Assembly (NCBI RefSeq): GCF_034043675.1
Contig: NZ_JAXCLA010000007.1
Location: 434,001 to 498,000 of the forward strand
Direction of reading: 5' to 3'
DNA: 64,000 nucleotides
Origin: KK5 sp034043675
GTDB lineage: Bacteria; Pseudomonadota; Gammaproteobacteria; Burkholderiales; Burkholderiaceae_C
Shown: piece after piece, positions 50,217-58,638 of the stretch
Layout of the letters: every line of letters begins with the position of its first letter
Numbering within the stretch: position 1 is the first letter of the stretch
Translations under genes and position numbers: made by a program
Notes under the pieces: generated by a model
The model's input: the letters and a program-made list of their open reading frames with translations, nothing else
Told to the model about the DNA's origin: nothing
Database searches by the model: none

Positions 50217-51458
50217 TTATGCGGCGGCCTTCAAGGCCGAGCCGGCCGGGTGGCCCGCGAAGTAGTCCATCGCTGCCTGCACGCCGCTGGACTTCAGTGC
50301 GATGCCGGCCAGCTTCATGCCCATCTCGCAACCGGAGAGCGTGGCCATCAAGGTCAGGTCGTTGCTGTCGCCGAGGTGGCCGATGCGGAACATGCGGCCC
50401 TTCAGCTTGCCCAGGCCCGCGCCGAGCGACAGGTCGAAGCGCTGGTAGATCAGCTGGCGCAGCGCGTCGGCATCGACGCCCGCGGGCAGGATCACGCCGG
50501 TCAGCACCGGTGAGTACAGGGCCGGGTCCGCGCACTGGATCGGCAGGCCCCAGGCATTCACCGCGGCACGCACGCCGGCGGCCCAGCGCTGGTGGCGGGC
50601 GAAGACCTGGTCCAGCCCTTCGCTCTGCAGCATCTCCATCGCCTCGACCAGGCCGTAGAGCAGGTTCGTGCTCGGCGTGTACGGCCAGTAGCCGTTGTGG
50701 TTCATCTCGACGATCTCGTCCCAGGCGAAGAAGGAGCGGGGCAGCTTCGCGCTCTTGCTGGCTTCCAGCGCCTTCGGCGACAGCGCGTTGAAGCTGATGC
50801 CGGGCGGCAGCATCAGCCCCTTCTGCGAGCCGCTGACGGTGACGTCCACGCCCCATTCGTCGTGCCGGTAGTCGGCGCTGGCCAGGCCCGAAATCGTGTC
50901 GACCATCAGCAGCGCCGGATGCTTGGCTGCATCGATCGCGCGGCGCACGGCGGCGATGTCGGAGGTGACGCCGGTCGAGGTCTCGTTGTGGACGACGCAG
51001 ACGGCCTTGATGCGGTGCTCCGGATCCTTGCGCAGCCGCTCCTCGATCAGGTCGGCCTGCACGCCGCGGCGCCAGCTCGGCGCGTTGGGCAGGTGCTCGT
51101 CCTGGCCCTGCCAGGCGAGGAACTCGGCGGAGATGCCCAGCCGCGCGGCCATCTTGGACCACAGGGTGGCGAAGTGGCCGGTCTCGTACATCAGCACGTG
51201 GTCGCCGGGGCTCAGCGTGTTGGCCAGCGCGGCCTCCCAGGCGCCGGTGCCCGAGGCCGGATAGATCACGACCGGGTGCTGGGTCTTGAAGATCTCGCGG
51301 ATGCCCTTGAGCACCTGAAGGCCCAGCGCGCCGAACTCGGGGCCGCGGTGATCGATGGTCGGCAGACTCATTGCCCGCAAAATACGGTCCGGCACCGGGC
51401 TCGGTCCGGGGATCTGCAGGAAGTGGCGGCCGGTGGGATGGAAGTCGAGGGTCAACAC
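50217..51458 (-). CDS. Serine/alanine-glyoxylate aminotransferase family protein
   Basis: The 413-residue protein is a class V PLP aminotransferase: IPGPSPVPDRILRAM and DHRGPEFG at the start, YPASGTGAWEAALAN, VDTISGLASADY with the PLP Asp, and SGSQKGLMLPPG with the PLP lysine. It transfers an amino group from serine or alanine to glyoxylate. A GTG at 51458 with AAAGGA upstream gives the family N-terminus; ATG 51371 would cut it off. With the neighbouring FAD/Fe-S dehydrogenase it suggests use of a two- or three-carbon hydroxy acid. Confidence 0.88.
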   Translation of the reverse strand: MLTLDFHPTGRHFLQIPGPSPVPDRILRAMSLPTIDHRGPEFGALGLQVLKGIREIFKTQHPVVIYPASGTGAWEAALANTLSPGDHVLMYETGHFATLWSKMAARLGISAEFLAWQGQDEHLPNAPSWRRGVQADLIEERLRKDPEHRIKAVCVVHNETSTGVTSDIAAVRRAIDAAKHPALLMVDTISGLASADYRHDEWGVDVTVSGSQKGLMLPPGISFNALSPKALEASKSAKLPRSFFAWDEIVEMNHNGYWPYTPSTNLLYGLVEAMEMLQSEGLDQVFARHQRWAAGVRAAVNAWGLPIQCADPALYSPVLTGVILPAGVDADALRQLIYQRFDLSLGAGLGKLKGRMFRIGHLGDSNDLTLMATLSGCEMGMKLAGIALKSSGVQAAMDYFAGHPAGSALKAAA

Positions 51459-51510
51459 GATGCGGGGTCCTTTCCGATGCGGTCTTGGATTGGGGTGTTT
51501 GAACTTAGTT

Positions 51511-51524
51511 TTGCATGCAAAACG
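51511..51524. promoter_or_regulatory. Perfect palindrome, GntR operator 1
   Basis: TTTTGCATGCAAAA is a perfect 14-base palindrome in the divergent promoter region of the aminotransferase and the GntR gene, 53 bases before the aminotransferase start codon. Confidence 0.7.
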
Positions 51525-51573
51525 CAAATTAAGATGATGGAAAACCCTGTATTTTGGGCTTGATTGGCTTTGT

Positions 51574-51588
51574 AAATGCATGCAAAAT
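51574..51588. promoter_or_regulatory. GntR operator 2
   Basis: AAATGCATGCAAAAT shares the TGCATGCAAAA core of operator 1 and lies 22 bases before the GntR start codon. Two sites suggest control of both divergent genes by the regulator. Confidence 0.6.
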
Positions 51589-51609
51589 GCAAATAGATCG
51601 GAGAAATTC

Positions 51610-52302
51610 ATGGCGGAGGTGATCGAGATTTCGCGGCTGGCGCTGCATGACCAGGTGGTGGCGCGGCTGCGCACCATGCTGGTGGAAGGCGCCATCGCAC
51701 CGGGCGCCAAGCTCAACGAGCGCGAGCTGAGCGAGCAGCTGCGCGTGTCGCGCACGCCGCTGCGCGAGGCGATCAAGCTGCTGGCGGCCGAGGGCCTGGT
51801 CGACCTGCTGCCCAACCGCGGCGCGGTGGCGGTGAAGCTGACCGAAGCCGACATCGTCAACACCTTCGAGGTGCTGGCGGGGCTGGAAGGCATGTCCGGC
51901 GAATTCGCCGCGCAGCGGGTGACGGACGCCGAGCTGGCCGAGATCCGCGCGATGCACTACGAAATGATGGCCTGCTTCGCCCGGCAGGACCTGTCGGGCT
52001 ACTACCGGCTGAACGCGCGCATCCACACCGCCATCAACGACGCCGCCAAGAACCCGGTGCTGACCAGCACCTACAACGGCATCAACGCCCGCGTGCAGTC
52101 GCTGCGCTTCCGCACCAACCAGAACGAGGCGAAGTGGAAGCGCGCGGTGAAGGAGCACGAGCTGATGCTCGAAGCGCTGGCCGCCCACGACGGCGCCGCG
52201 ATGCGCGACGTGCTGGTCGCCCACCTGAAGAACAAGCGAGACACCGTGCTGGACCTGATGCGCGCGGGCGAGATCTATCCCCGGAGCGCCAAGAGCTCAT
52301 GA
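51610..52302 (+). CDS. GntR family regulator (FadR/FCD type)
   Basis: The 230-residue protein has an N-terminal winged helix (KLNERELSEQLRVSRTPLREAIKLLAAEGLVDLLPNRG, summarised) and a C-terminal FCD helical domain with metal-ligand candidates (His in RIHTAI, KEHELMLEAL). It is divergent from the aminotransferase and 10 bases before the FAD/Fe-S dehydrogenase, so it probably represses both until a carboxylate ligand binds. GGAGAAATTC precedes ATG 51610. Confidence 0.92.
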   Translation: MAEVIEISRLALHDQVVARLRTMLVEGAIAPGAKLNERELSEQLRVSRTPLREAIKLLAAEGLVDLLPNRGAVAVKLTEADIVNTFEVLAGLEGMSGEFAAQRVTDAELAEIRAMHYEMMACFARQDLSGYYRLNARIHTAINDAAKNPVLTSTYNGINARVQSLRFRTNQNEAKWKRAVKEHELMLEALAAHDGAAMRDVLVAHLKNKRDTVLDLMRAGEIYPRSAKSS

Positions 52303-52312
52303 AGGAGACCTG

Positions 52313-55300
52313 ATGCTGATTGAACCCACCTCCCAACTCCAACCGCTGGGCACGCAGCTGCCGCCAAACGAGGTCTGCGATGCACTGGCCCGCAGGCTGA
52401 AGGCGGAGACCGAAGGCGAGGTGATGTTCGATGCGGCATCGCGGGGGCGCTACGCCACCGATGCGTCGATCTACCAGATCATGCCGGCCGGCGTGCTGGT
52501 GCCGAAGACGGAGCGCGACATCGCCACCGCGATCGCCATCGCTCGCGAGCTGAAGGTGCCCGTGCTGCCGCGCGGCGGCGGCACCAGCCAGTGCGGCCAG
52601 ACGACCGGCGCGGCGCTGGTGATCGACAACACCAAGCATTTCCGCAAGGTGCTGGAGGTCGACGCGAAGAACGGCACCGCCGTCGTCGAGCCGGGCCTGG
52701 TGCTGGACCACCTCAATGCGCAGCTGAAGCCGCTGGGCCTGTGGTATCCGGTCGACGTGTCCACCGCGGCGCAGGCCACGCTGGGCGGCATGGCCGGCAA
52801 CAACTCCTGCGGCTCGCGCTCGATCGCCTACGGCAACATGGTCCACAACGTGCTCGGCGCGCAGGCCTGGATGGCCGACGGCGAACTGGTGGACTTCGGC
52901 CGTGTCGAGCATGCGACGGGCCGCGCCGCGGCGATCGCCGAGCACGTGCGCGGCCTCGCCCGCCAACACGGCGCCGAGATCCGCGAGCACTGGCCCAAGG
53001 TGCTGCGCCGCGTGGCCGGCTACAACCTGGACATCTTCGACAACCAGAGCGAGCGCCCCTACACGGCCGACGGCGGCGTGAACCTGGCGCACCTGCTGAT
53101 CGGCTCCGAAGGCACGCTCGCCTACACCCGCTCGCTGACCCTACAACTGAGCCCGCTGCCGCGCGCCAAGGTGCTGGGCGTCGTCAACTTCCCGAGCTTC
53201 CACGCCGCGATGGATTCGGCCCAGCACATCGTCAAGCTGGGCCCCACGGCGGTGGAGCTGGTCGATCGCACGATGATCGAGCTGAGCCTCACCAACCCGG
53301 CCTTCCGCCCGACCATCGAGACGGCGCTGATTGGCCGGCCCGCGGCCATCCTGCTGGTGGAGTTCTCCGGCGAGGAGAAGGGGCCGCTGTTGCACAAGCT
53401 GCGGCAATTGGTCGAGCTGATCGGCGACCTGGGCCTGCCCGGCGCCGTTGTCGAGATGCCCGACGAGGCGCCGCAGAAGAACCTGTGGGAGGTGCGCAAG
53501 GCGGGCCTCAACATCATGATGAGCCTCAAGGGCGACGGCAAGCCGGTGAGCTTCATCGAGGACTGCGCCGTGCCGCTGGAGCACCTGGCCGAATACACCG
53601 ACGGGCTCACCGAGGTCTTCGCCAAATACGGCAGCCGCGGCACCTGGTACGCCCACGCCAGCGTCGGCACGCTGCACGTGCGGCCCATCCTCGACATGCG
53701 GCGCGACGGCGCGCAGAAGATGCGCGCCATCGCCGAGGAGGCCGCCGCCCTGGTGCGCCGCTACAAGGGCGCGTTCAGCGGCGAGCACGGCGACGGCCTG
53801 TGCCGCGGCGAGTGGATCGAGTGGCAGTTCGGCCCCAGGATCAACGAGGCCTTCCGCGACATCAAGCGCTTCTTCGATCCGGCCGACCTGTTCAACCCCG
53901 GCAAGATCGTCGACACGCCCAAGATGGACGACGGCTCGCTGTTCCGCTTCGCGCCGCCCGAGGCGCCGCGGCCCTACCGCCGCATCGAGATCCAGCCGGT
54001 GCTCGACTGGTCGGCCTGGAACGTTCAGGCCGATCCGGTCACCGAGGAAACCACCGCGCCCGGCACCGGCGGCGACAGCACCGGCGGCTTCGCCAAGGCT
54101 GTGGAGATGTGCAACAACAACGGCCACTGCCGCAAGTTCGACGCCGGCACCATGTGCCCCAGCTACCGCGTGACCCGCGACGAGCAGCACCTGACCCGCG
54201 GCCGCGCGAACACGCTGCGCCTGGCCGTCTCGGGCCAGCTCGGCCCCGATGCCTTCACCAGCGAGGCCATGCACGACACGATGGACCTGTGCGTCGGCTG
54301 CAAGGGCTGCAAGCGCGACTGCCCGACCGGCGTGGACATGGCCAAGATGAAGGTCGAGTTCCTGGCCCACTACAAGGCCCGCCACGGCCACACGATGAAG
54401 GACCGGCTGGTCGGCCGCCTGCCCGACTACGCCGCGCTGGCCAGCCGCTTCCCGTGGCTGCTGAACCTGCGCAACAAGCTGCCGCTGCTGGCACAGGCGG
54501 GCGAGAAGCTGCTCGGCTTCTCCGCCAAGCGCTCGCTGCCCGAATGGCGCTCCGACACCTTCTGGCGCTCGCCGGAATTCGCCACCGGCTTCGTCGACAA
54601 GGCCGAGGCGCTGCGCATCGCGGGCGAGGGCGGCCGGGTCGCGGTGCTCTTCGTCGACACCTTCAACGGCATCTTCGAGACCGAGAACGCGCTGGCCGCA
54701 ACCCGCGTGCTGCGCGCCGCGGGCTACGCGCTCCACACGGTCTCGAAGGAGGGCGGCCATCACTGCTGCGGCCGCACCTACCTCTCGGCCGGCATGGTCG
54801 ACGAGGCCAAGGCACGCGCCGGTGCGCTGGTCGCGGAACTGGAGCCGCTGGCGCGGGCCGGCATCGCCATCGTCGGCCTGGAGCCCTCATGCCTGCTGAC
54901 CTTGCGGGACGAGGCGCTGGTGATGGGACTTGGCGAGGCGGCGAAGACGGTGGCGGCCCAGGCCCTGCTGCTGGAGGAGTTCATGGCGCAGCAGGCCAAG
55001 GCCGGCAAGCTCGATCTGAAGCTGCGGCCGGCGGGCAAGCCCATCCTCGTCCACGGCCATTGCCACCAGAAGGCCTTCGACGCGGTGAAGCCCGTGATGG
55101 ATGTGCTGCGCCTGATCCCGGGCGCGCAGCCCGAGCTGATCGAAAGCTCCTGCTGCGGCATGGCCGGCAGCTTCGGCTACGAGGCCAAGCACCACGAGGT
55201 GTCGATGAAGATGGCCGAGGCCGCGCTGCTGCCCGCCATCCGCAAGCAGCCGGACGCCATCGTCGTGGCCGACGGCACCAGCTGCCGCCACCAGATCGCG

Positions 55301-55360
55301 GACGGCGCCTCGCGGCAAGCGGTTCACGTCTCCGTGCTGCTGGACAGCCTGCTGGCCTAG
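52313..55360 (+). CDS. FAD-binding and Fe-S dehydrogenase of 2-hydroxy acids (GlcD/Dld-II/YdiJ type)
   Basis: The 1015-residue protein joins a PCMH-type FAD domain (VLPRGGGTSQCGQTTG, TLGGMAGNNSCGSRS) and a lactate-dehydrogenase-like C-lobe (GEHGDGL) to a C-terminal Fe-S part. The cluster motif CVGCKGCKRDCP lies near residue 663, and two CCG modules follow (HHCCGRTY, SSCCGMAGSFG). Such enzymes oxidise D-lactate, glycolate or D-2-hydroxyglutarate to the keto acid. It is probably induced by its substrate through the GntR protein. Confidence 0.9.
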   Translation: MLIEPTSQLQPLGTQLPPNEVCDALARRLKAETEGEVMFDAASRGRYATDASIYQIMPAGVLVPKTERDIATAIAIARELKVPVLPRGGGTSQCGQTTGAALVIDNTKHFRKVLEVDAKNGTAVVEPGLVLDHLNAQLKPLGLWYPVDVSTAAQATLGGMAGNNSCGSRSIAYGNMVHNVLGAQAWMADGELVDFGRVEHATGRAAAIAEHVRGLARQHGAEIREHWPKVLRRVAGYNLDIFDNQSERPYTADGGVNLAHLLIGSEGTLAYTRSLTLQLSPLPRAKVLGVVNFPSFHAAMDSAQHIVKLGPTAVELVDRTMIELSLTNPAFRPTIETALIGRPAAILLVEFSGEEKGPLLHKLRQLVELIGDLGLPGAVVEMPDEAPQKNLWEVRKAGLNIMMSLKGDGKPVSFIEDCAVPLEHLAEYTDGLTEVFAKYGSRGTWYAHASVGTLHVRPILDMRRDGAQKMRAIAEEAAALVRRYKGAFSGEHGDGLCRGEWIEWQFGPRINEAFRDIKRFFDPADLFNPGKIVDTPKMDDGSLFRFAPPEAPRPYRRIEIQPVLDWSAWNVQADPVTEETTAPGTGGDSTGGFAKAVEMCNNNGHCRKFDAGTMCPSYRVTRDEQHLTRGRANTLRLAVSGQLGPDAFTSEAMHDTMDLCVGCKGCKRDCPTGVDMAKMKVEFLAHYKARHGHTMKDRLVGRLPDYAALASRFPWLLNLRNKLPLLAQAGEKLLGFSAKRSLPEWRSDTFWRSPEFATGFVDKAEALRIAGEGGRVAVLFVDTFNGIFETENALAATRVLRAAGYALHTVSKEGGHHCCGRTYLSAGMVDEAKARAGALVAELEPLARAGIAIVGLEPSCLLTLRDEALVMGLGEAAKTVAAQALLLEEFMAQQAKAGKLDLKLRPAGKPILVHGHCHQKAFDAVKPVMDVLRLIPGAQPELIESSCCGMAGSFGYEAKHHEVSMKMAEAALLPAIRKQPDAIVVADGTSCRHQIADGASRQAVHVSVLLDSLLA

Positions 55361-55367
55361 GGCCTGC

Positions 55368-56636
55368 TCAGATGAAATCGAAATCGAAGAGGCGCTTCCT
55401 CAGGTCCAGCACATGCGCCCGCGCTTCGTCCAGCGGCAGCGGGCGGCCCAGGAAGTAACCCTGCAGATTGTTGATCTCGAGGCCGGCCAAGGTCTGCAGC
55501 TCGGCCGCGGTCTCCACGCCCTCGGCGACGATCTGGCTGCCGGTGGCGCTGGCGAAGCCGCACATCGCCTTGGCCAGGGCTTGGCGCGAGGGATCCAGGT
55601 CGATGCCGCGCGTGATGCTGGTGTCCAGCTTGATGATGTCCGGCCCCAGGTTGAGGATGTGGCGCAGGCTCGCGTAGCCGGCGCCGGCATCGTCGATGGC
55701 CAGGCGCAGCCCTCGGTCCTGCAGCGGGCCGAAGACGGCGGCGATGTCCTCGTAGAGATCGATGGCCGCATGCTCGGTCACCTCGATCACGAGGCGCTCC
55801 AGCGGCTGGCCCGCCAGCAGCCCGGCGAGGTCGCCTTCGAGTACGGTGTCGGGCGAGGCGTTCAGCGAGAGGTAGCTGCCGGCGGGCAACTGGTCCAGCG
55901 CCCGCAGCGCGTGGCGGATGGCCAGCGTCTCCAGCTCGACGCTGCGGCCGATGCTCGCGGCCTCGGCGAACCACAGGTCTGGCGTGCGCTGGGGTTCGAC
56001 CTTGAAGCGCGACAGCGCCTCGAAGCCGACGACCCGCTTCTGCGCGGCGTTGACGATCGGCTGGTAGACGATGCTCAGCGCGCCGGGCTGCAGCGCGGCA
56101 TCGATGCGCCGCCCGGCATCGTGCCGGGCCCCGCGCACGCGGAGGTCGGCCTCGATCTGGTCGGCGATCAGGTCCGCGAACACCCGCATCATCCCCAGGT
56201 CCCGCGAGGTCAGCGAGTCGTCCGGCGCGTGGCTGAAGCAGCAGAAGGTCCCGTAGATGCGGCCGTCCGACAGGCGGATCGGAACGCTCAGGTGGGCACC
56301 GACCGGCAGCGCCTTGGTGGCCGCGATCTTCAGCGCCTTGATGTTGAGGCAGGCATCCGGGATCAGCTCGGGCAGGCGGCCTTCGACGATGCGCATGCAG
56401 TAGCTGTCCTCGGCCGGCGCCGAATCGCCGGCGCGGATCGGCTCGCCCGCCTCGGCATCGACGTAGCGGAAATGCCGCCGCCCCTCGGACAGCTCCGAGA
56501 TGAAGGCGACGTCCATCTGCAGATGCGTACGAATGGCGTGGAGGCTGCGCTCCAGGGCCGTCTTCGCCGCCTGCTCGGGGATGGCGCGATTGCGCTGCGC
56601 GATCATCGAGATGGCACTCTCGATCACGTCTTTCAT
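55368..56636 (-). CDS. GAF-EAL cyclic-di-GMP phosphodiesterase
   Basis: The 422-residue protein has a GAF domain at about 25-160 (CMRIVEGRLPELIPD, IYGTFCCFSH) and a C-terminal EAL domain. EALSR is at 206-210, with SLNASPDT, VIEVTEH, AIDDAGAGYASL, IIKLDTS and EGVET following, so the metal and substrate residues for hydrolysing c-di-GMP are present. No membrane segment is seen; the GAF domain likely senses a small molecule or light in the cytosol. Confidence 0.9.
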   Translation of the reverse strand: MKDVIESAISMIAQRNRAIPEQAAKTALERSLHAIRTHLQMDVAFISELSEGRRHFRYVDAEAGEPIRAGDSAPAEDSYCMRIVEGRLPELIPDACLNIKALKIAATKALPVGAHLSVPIRLSDGRIYGTFCCFSHAPDDSLTSRDLGMMRVFADLIADQIEADLRVRGARHDAGRRIDAALQPGALSIVYQPIVNAAQKRVVGFEALSRFKVEPQRTPDLWFAEAASIGRSVELETLAIRHALRALDQLPAGSYLSLNASPDTVLEGDLAGLLAGQPLERLVIEVTEHAAIDLYEDIAAVFGPLQDRGLRLAIDDAGAGYASLRHILNLGPDIIKLDTSITRGIDLDPSRQALAKAMCGFASATGSQIVAEGVETAAELQTLAGLEINNLQGYFLGRPLPLDEARAHVLDLRKRLFDFDFI

Positions 56637-56707
56637 GAGCTTGTCTCCCTGGTCTCCTGGCCCGTTTCAGGCGGCGGGGCAATCGGCGTTCCGCGGCCTG
56701 GCAGGCG

Positions 56708-57070
56708 CTACTGAAAGGTCTTCAGCGCCTGCTTCAGGCGCTTGCGCCCATCGCTGTTCGTGGCGCGATAGGTTTTCAGGGCCAGCGCGAGGAATTGCTG
56801 CTCCCCGGGCGAGAGGCCGGCAGGTGCGCGCTCCTCATCCAGCCAGCCCGCTTCCTTGCCGCAATGCTGTTCGATCTGCCGTGCCAGCTTGTCGCCGATT
56901 GGCCGCGCGCCGCTTTTGGCCATTGACCAGGTCGCGCCACTCACCTCGATCCTGCTCGCCCAGGCGGACTCCAGTCCCTTGGGCGGATCGCCCGCGGCGA
57001 TGCGCTCCTCCACGAAGCTCTGGAAGAGGGCAAGAGCATTGAGTCGACGGACGGTGGTGATGCTGGACAC
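56708..57070 (-). CDS. Small helix-turn-helix-like protein of unknown function
   Basis: The 120-residue protein is helical, with a central part resembling a phage-type repressor fold (AWASRIEVSGATWSMAKSGARPIGDKLARQIEQHCG) and a basic C-terminus (SDGRKRLKQALKTF). It is divergent from the 57131 promoter, which carries an inverted repeat in its spacer, so it may repress that promoter. The fold is my guess from the pattern. Confidence 0.6.
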   Translation of the reverse strand: MSSITTVRRLNALALFQSFVEERIAAGDPPKGLESAWASRIEVSGATWSMAKSGARPIGDKLARQIEQHCGKEAGWLDEERAPAGLSPGEQQFLALALKTYRATNSDGRKRLKQALKTFQ

Positions 57071-57130
57071 GGCGGGTGTTGTTAAAAAACTTCACATCCA
57101 TTCTAGAGGCTGCGAAATGGCGATGAGTGG

Positions 57131-57159
57131 TTGACGAGTGCGTGAACACTCTTCACAAT
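57131..57159 (+). promoter_or_regulatory. Promoter with operator-like inverted repeat
   Basis: TTGACG (57131-57136) and CACAAT (57154-57159) are spaced by 17 bases. GTGAA-CACTC-TTCAC (57142-57156) is an inverted repeat in the spacer. It faces away from the helix-turn-helix-like gene at 57070 and reads toward the terminator at 57368. Confidence 0.5.
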
Positions 57160-57200
57160 TCGCTCATTCGTTGATTCACACCAAGCCACACGGTCCCATC

Positions 57201-57332
57201 ATGATTCGCACAGCCCTCGCCACCAACGCCAAGCGCCCATCCCAGGGCGAGATGGCTTTGTGCGTCGCCGCGAGTCTGCATGACCGACACGAGGGCGAGT
57301 CAACGTCACCGGGGAAAGCTCCAGCCCACTGA
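57201..57332 (+). CDS. Possible 43-residue peptide in a short promoter-terminator unit
   Basis: ATG 57201 opens a 43-codon frame, rich in Ala, Arg and His, ending 36 bases before the terminator. No ribosome site is evident (CACACGGTCCCATC precedes the ATG) and I know no homologue. The transcript may equally be a small RNA of about 230 bases. Confidence 0.3.
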   Translation: MIRTALATNAKRPSQGEMALCVAASLHDRHEGESTSPGKAPAH

Positions 57333-57367
57333 AGCTTTCATCCTCCAGGGATTCATCGATCCCCTGA

Positions 57368-57402
57368 AGCCCGGTCTCCTGCAGGAACCGGGCTTTTTGT
57401 TT
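57368..57402 (+). terminator. Rho-independent terminator before the tRNA-like cluster
   Basis: AGCCCGGT (57368-57375) pairs with ACCGGGCT (57387-57394), then TTTTGTTTG. A nearby hairpin CAGGGAT/ATCCCCTG lies just upstream. It would end the 57131 transcript. Confidence 0.85.
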
Positions 57403-57586
57403 GTCCGGCTCTTGCGGCGCCATCTCGGGTGTGCCCGTGCACAAGCACCGGCCAGCCCGGTGTGCATGTGTGCCCCAGCACGTTCTGCAGACGGAGCCGG
57501 CATGCAGCGGTCAAGGCAAGCCTTGCTTGCTCGGGTCGCGTGCGGACACAGCCGAGATGGCATCGCCTTGCGAGGCATCAATTTCT

Positions 57587-57661
57587 GTCCCGTTGGACTT
57601 CCGGTGAGGTCCTCGGCCCTTCAAGCCGAAGAGGCGGGTTCGACTCCCGCACGGGACACCA
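57587..57661 (+). tRNA. tRNA-like sequence A, 75 bases with encoded CCA, odd anticodon loop
   Basis: Acceptor GTCCCGT pairs with ACGGGAC, then A and CCA. The T arm GCGGG-TTCGACT-CCCGC is normal. The anticodon stem TCGGC/GCCGA closes the loop CCTTCAA, which places UUC (Glu) at the anticodon but C at position 33, where U is nearly universal. The D arm folds as GGACTTC/GAGGTCC around CGGT, long with a tiny loop, as in selenocysteine tRNA, yet the long variable arm is missing. It is probably not an ordinary decoding tRNA. Confidence 0.6.
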
Positions 57662-57762
57662 GTCCAGAAGCCCGTCGTCGAGCTCACGCTTCGACGGGCG
57701 CAAACCGGCCGCAACGATTGGGCGGCGTCGGAACCCGTTACCGACAACCATCGAGAACAAGA

Positions 57763-57838
57763 GTCGCCATAGCTCAGTCGGAAGAGCGCCGGTCTGTCGA
57801 ACCGGAGGTCGCGGGATCGAAGCCCGCTGGCGGCGCCA
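57763..57838 (+). tRNA. tRNA-like sequence B, tRNA-Asp(GUC)-type with altered T loop
   Basis: The 76-base sequence folds as a full cloverleaf with encoded CCA: acceptor GTCGCCA/TGGCGGC, D arm GCTC-AGTCGGAA-GAGC, anticodon stem CCGGT/ACCGG with loop CTGTCGA (anticodon GUC), T stem GCGGG/CCCGC. The T loop reads ATCGAAG: position 54 is A, not T, and position 60 is G. Position 38 is A where Asp tRNAs have C. It ends 44 bases before the HNH gene. It may be a decayed or repurposed tRNA. Confidence 0.65.
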
Positions 57839-57882
57839 AATGAATCAAGCGCATTCTTGCCAGCCACAGAAGGGAGGACGCC

Positions 57883-58443
57883 ATGCACGACGTATTGCAG
57901 TTGGACATCACCGGCCAGCCCCAGGCCTGGATTTCGATCGAGCAGGCGGCCGGCCACGTGGCTACCCGTTCGGTGGCCTGGTCGATCGGCGACACGCCGC
58001 TGGCCGTGCTGCGTGGCGGCGCCAATGTCCGTACCGGCCGGCAGTCGACCCTTGAGGTACCGGCCATCCTGGCGCTGCGTGGCAATTCGCGGCTGAACCT
58101 GTTCGACGTGGTGCCCGGCTTCAGCAAGCCCAAGGTGCTGCGGCGCGACCGGCTCACCTGCGCTTACTGCGGCGATGCGCATGAGTTGCGCAGCCTGACG
58201 GTCGACCACATCCTGCCGGCCTCGCGGGGCGGTGCGCTCAGCTGGATGAACACGGTCGCTGCCTGCCGCGCCTGCAATGCGCGCAAGGCCGACCGAACGC
58301 CGGAGGAGGCCAGGATGCCGCTGCTGTTCACGCCTTACGTGCCCAGCCGCTTCGAGGATTTCCTGCTTAAGGGCAGGCGGATCCGCGCGGACGTGCATGA
58401 GTGGCTGGCCGCACGGCTGCCGAAGGAATCGCGCCTGAGCTGA
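57883..58443 (+). CDS. HNH endonuclease
   Basis: The 186-residue protein has a C-terminal HNH nuclease: zinc-type pairs Cys93/Cys96 (CAYC) and Cys128/Cys131 (CRAC), catalytic Asp108-His109 (VDHILPASRGG) and Asn123. The N-terminal 80 residues are a separate domain with VATRSVAWSIGDTPLAVLRGG. ATG 57883 follows AGGGAGGAC. Lying between tRNA-like sequences, it may act on nucleic acid of this locus, possibly RNA. The target is unknown. Confidence 0.88.
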   Translation: MHDVLQLDITGQPQAWISIEQAAGHVATRSVAWSIGDTPLAVLRGGANVRTGRQSTLEVPAILALRGNSRLNLFDVVPGFSKPKVLRRDRLTCAYCGDAHELRSLTVDHILPASRGGALSWMNTVAACRACNARKADRTPEEARMPLLFTPYVPSRFEDFLLKGRRIRADVHEWLAARLPKESRLS

Positions 58444-58464
58444 CCCATCCGGTTGGCTCAGGCG
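58431..58464 (+). other. Hairpin across the HNH stop codon
   Basis: GCGCCTGAGC (58431-58440) pairs perfectly with GCTCAGGCGC (58455-58464). It encloses the HNH stop codon and has no T run, so it may mark an RNA processing point before the tRNA-like sequences. Confidence 0.6.
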
Positions 58465-58565
58465 CCCACAGATCTGCCTTGGAAGGCAGGGCTCACAGGC
58501 TGGGGGTACGACCCCACCGGTGCGCCGTGGCCGGGTCCGCCCGTTGCCGCGACGCATGCCGCCCT
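58465..58565 (+). other. Structured non-coding stretch, possible further tRNA-like remnant
   Basis: CTGCC/GGCAG (58474-58489, loop of 6) and TGGGG/CCCCA (58501-58516, loop of 6) are two hairpins that resemble anticodon and T arms, and GGCGC at 58461-58465 could pair with GCGCC at 58522-58526. There is no D arm and no CCA, so it is at best a decayed tRNA. Confidence 0.3.
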
Positions 58566-58638
58566 GCTGAAAGGGGCCGATACGGTGAAGCACGGTTGTC
58601 CCGCAAGGGTCCGGGTTCGACTCCCGGGTTCATCACCA
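58566..58638 (+). other. tRNA-like remnant C with T arm and encoded CCA
   Basis: The T arm CCGGG-TTCGACT-CCCGG and the 3' acceptor strand GTTCATC-A-CCA are intact. The 5' strand GCTGAAA matches five of seven positions. The anticodon region (CACGGTTGTCCCGC) does not form a normal arm. The CCA end runs directly into sequence D. Confidence 0.35.

Noticed and set aside
57587..57661. Functional selenocysteine tRNA (selC)
   Set aside because: The D arm is similar, but there is no long variable arm, the acceptor stem is seven pairs with a discriminator base, and UCA is not at positions 34-36.
58461..58526. Fifth tRNA-like sequence after the HNH gene
   Set aside because: Two hairpins and a partial acceptor stem are present but the D arm, CCA and seven-base loops are missing, so it is mentioned only as a doubtful remnant.
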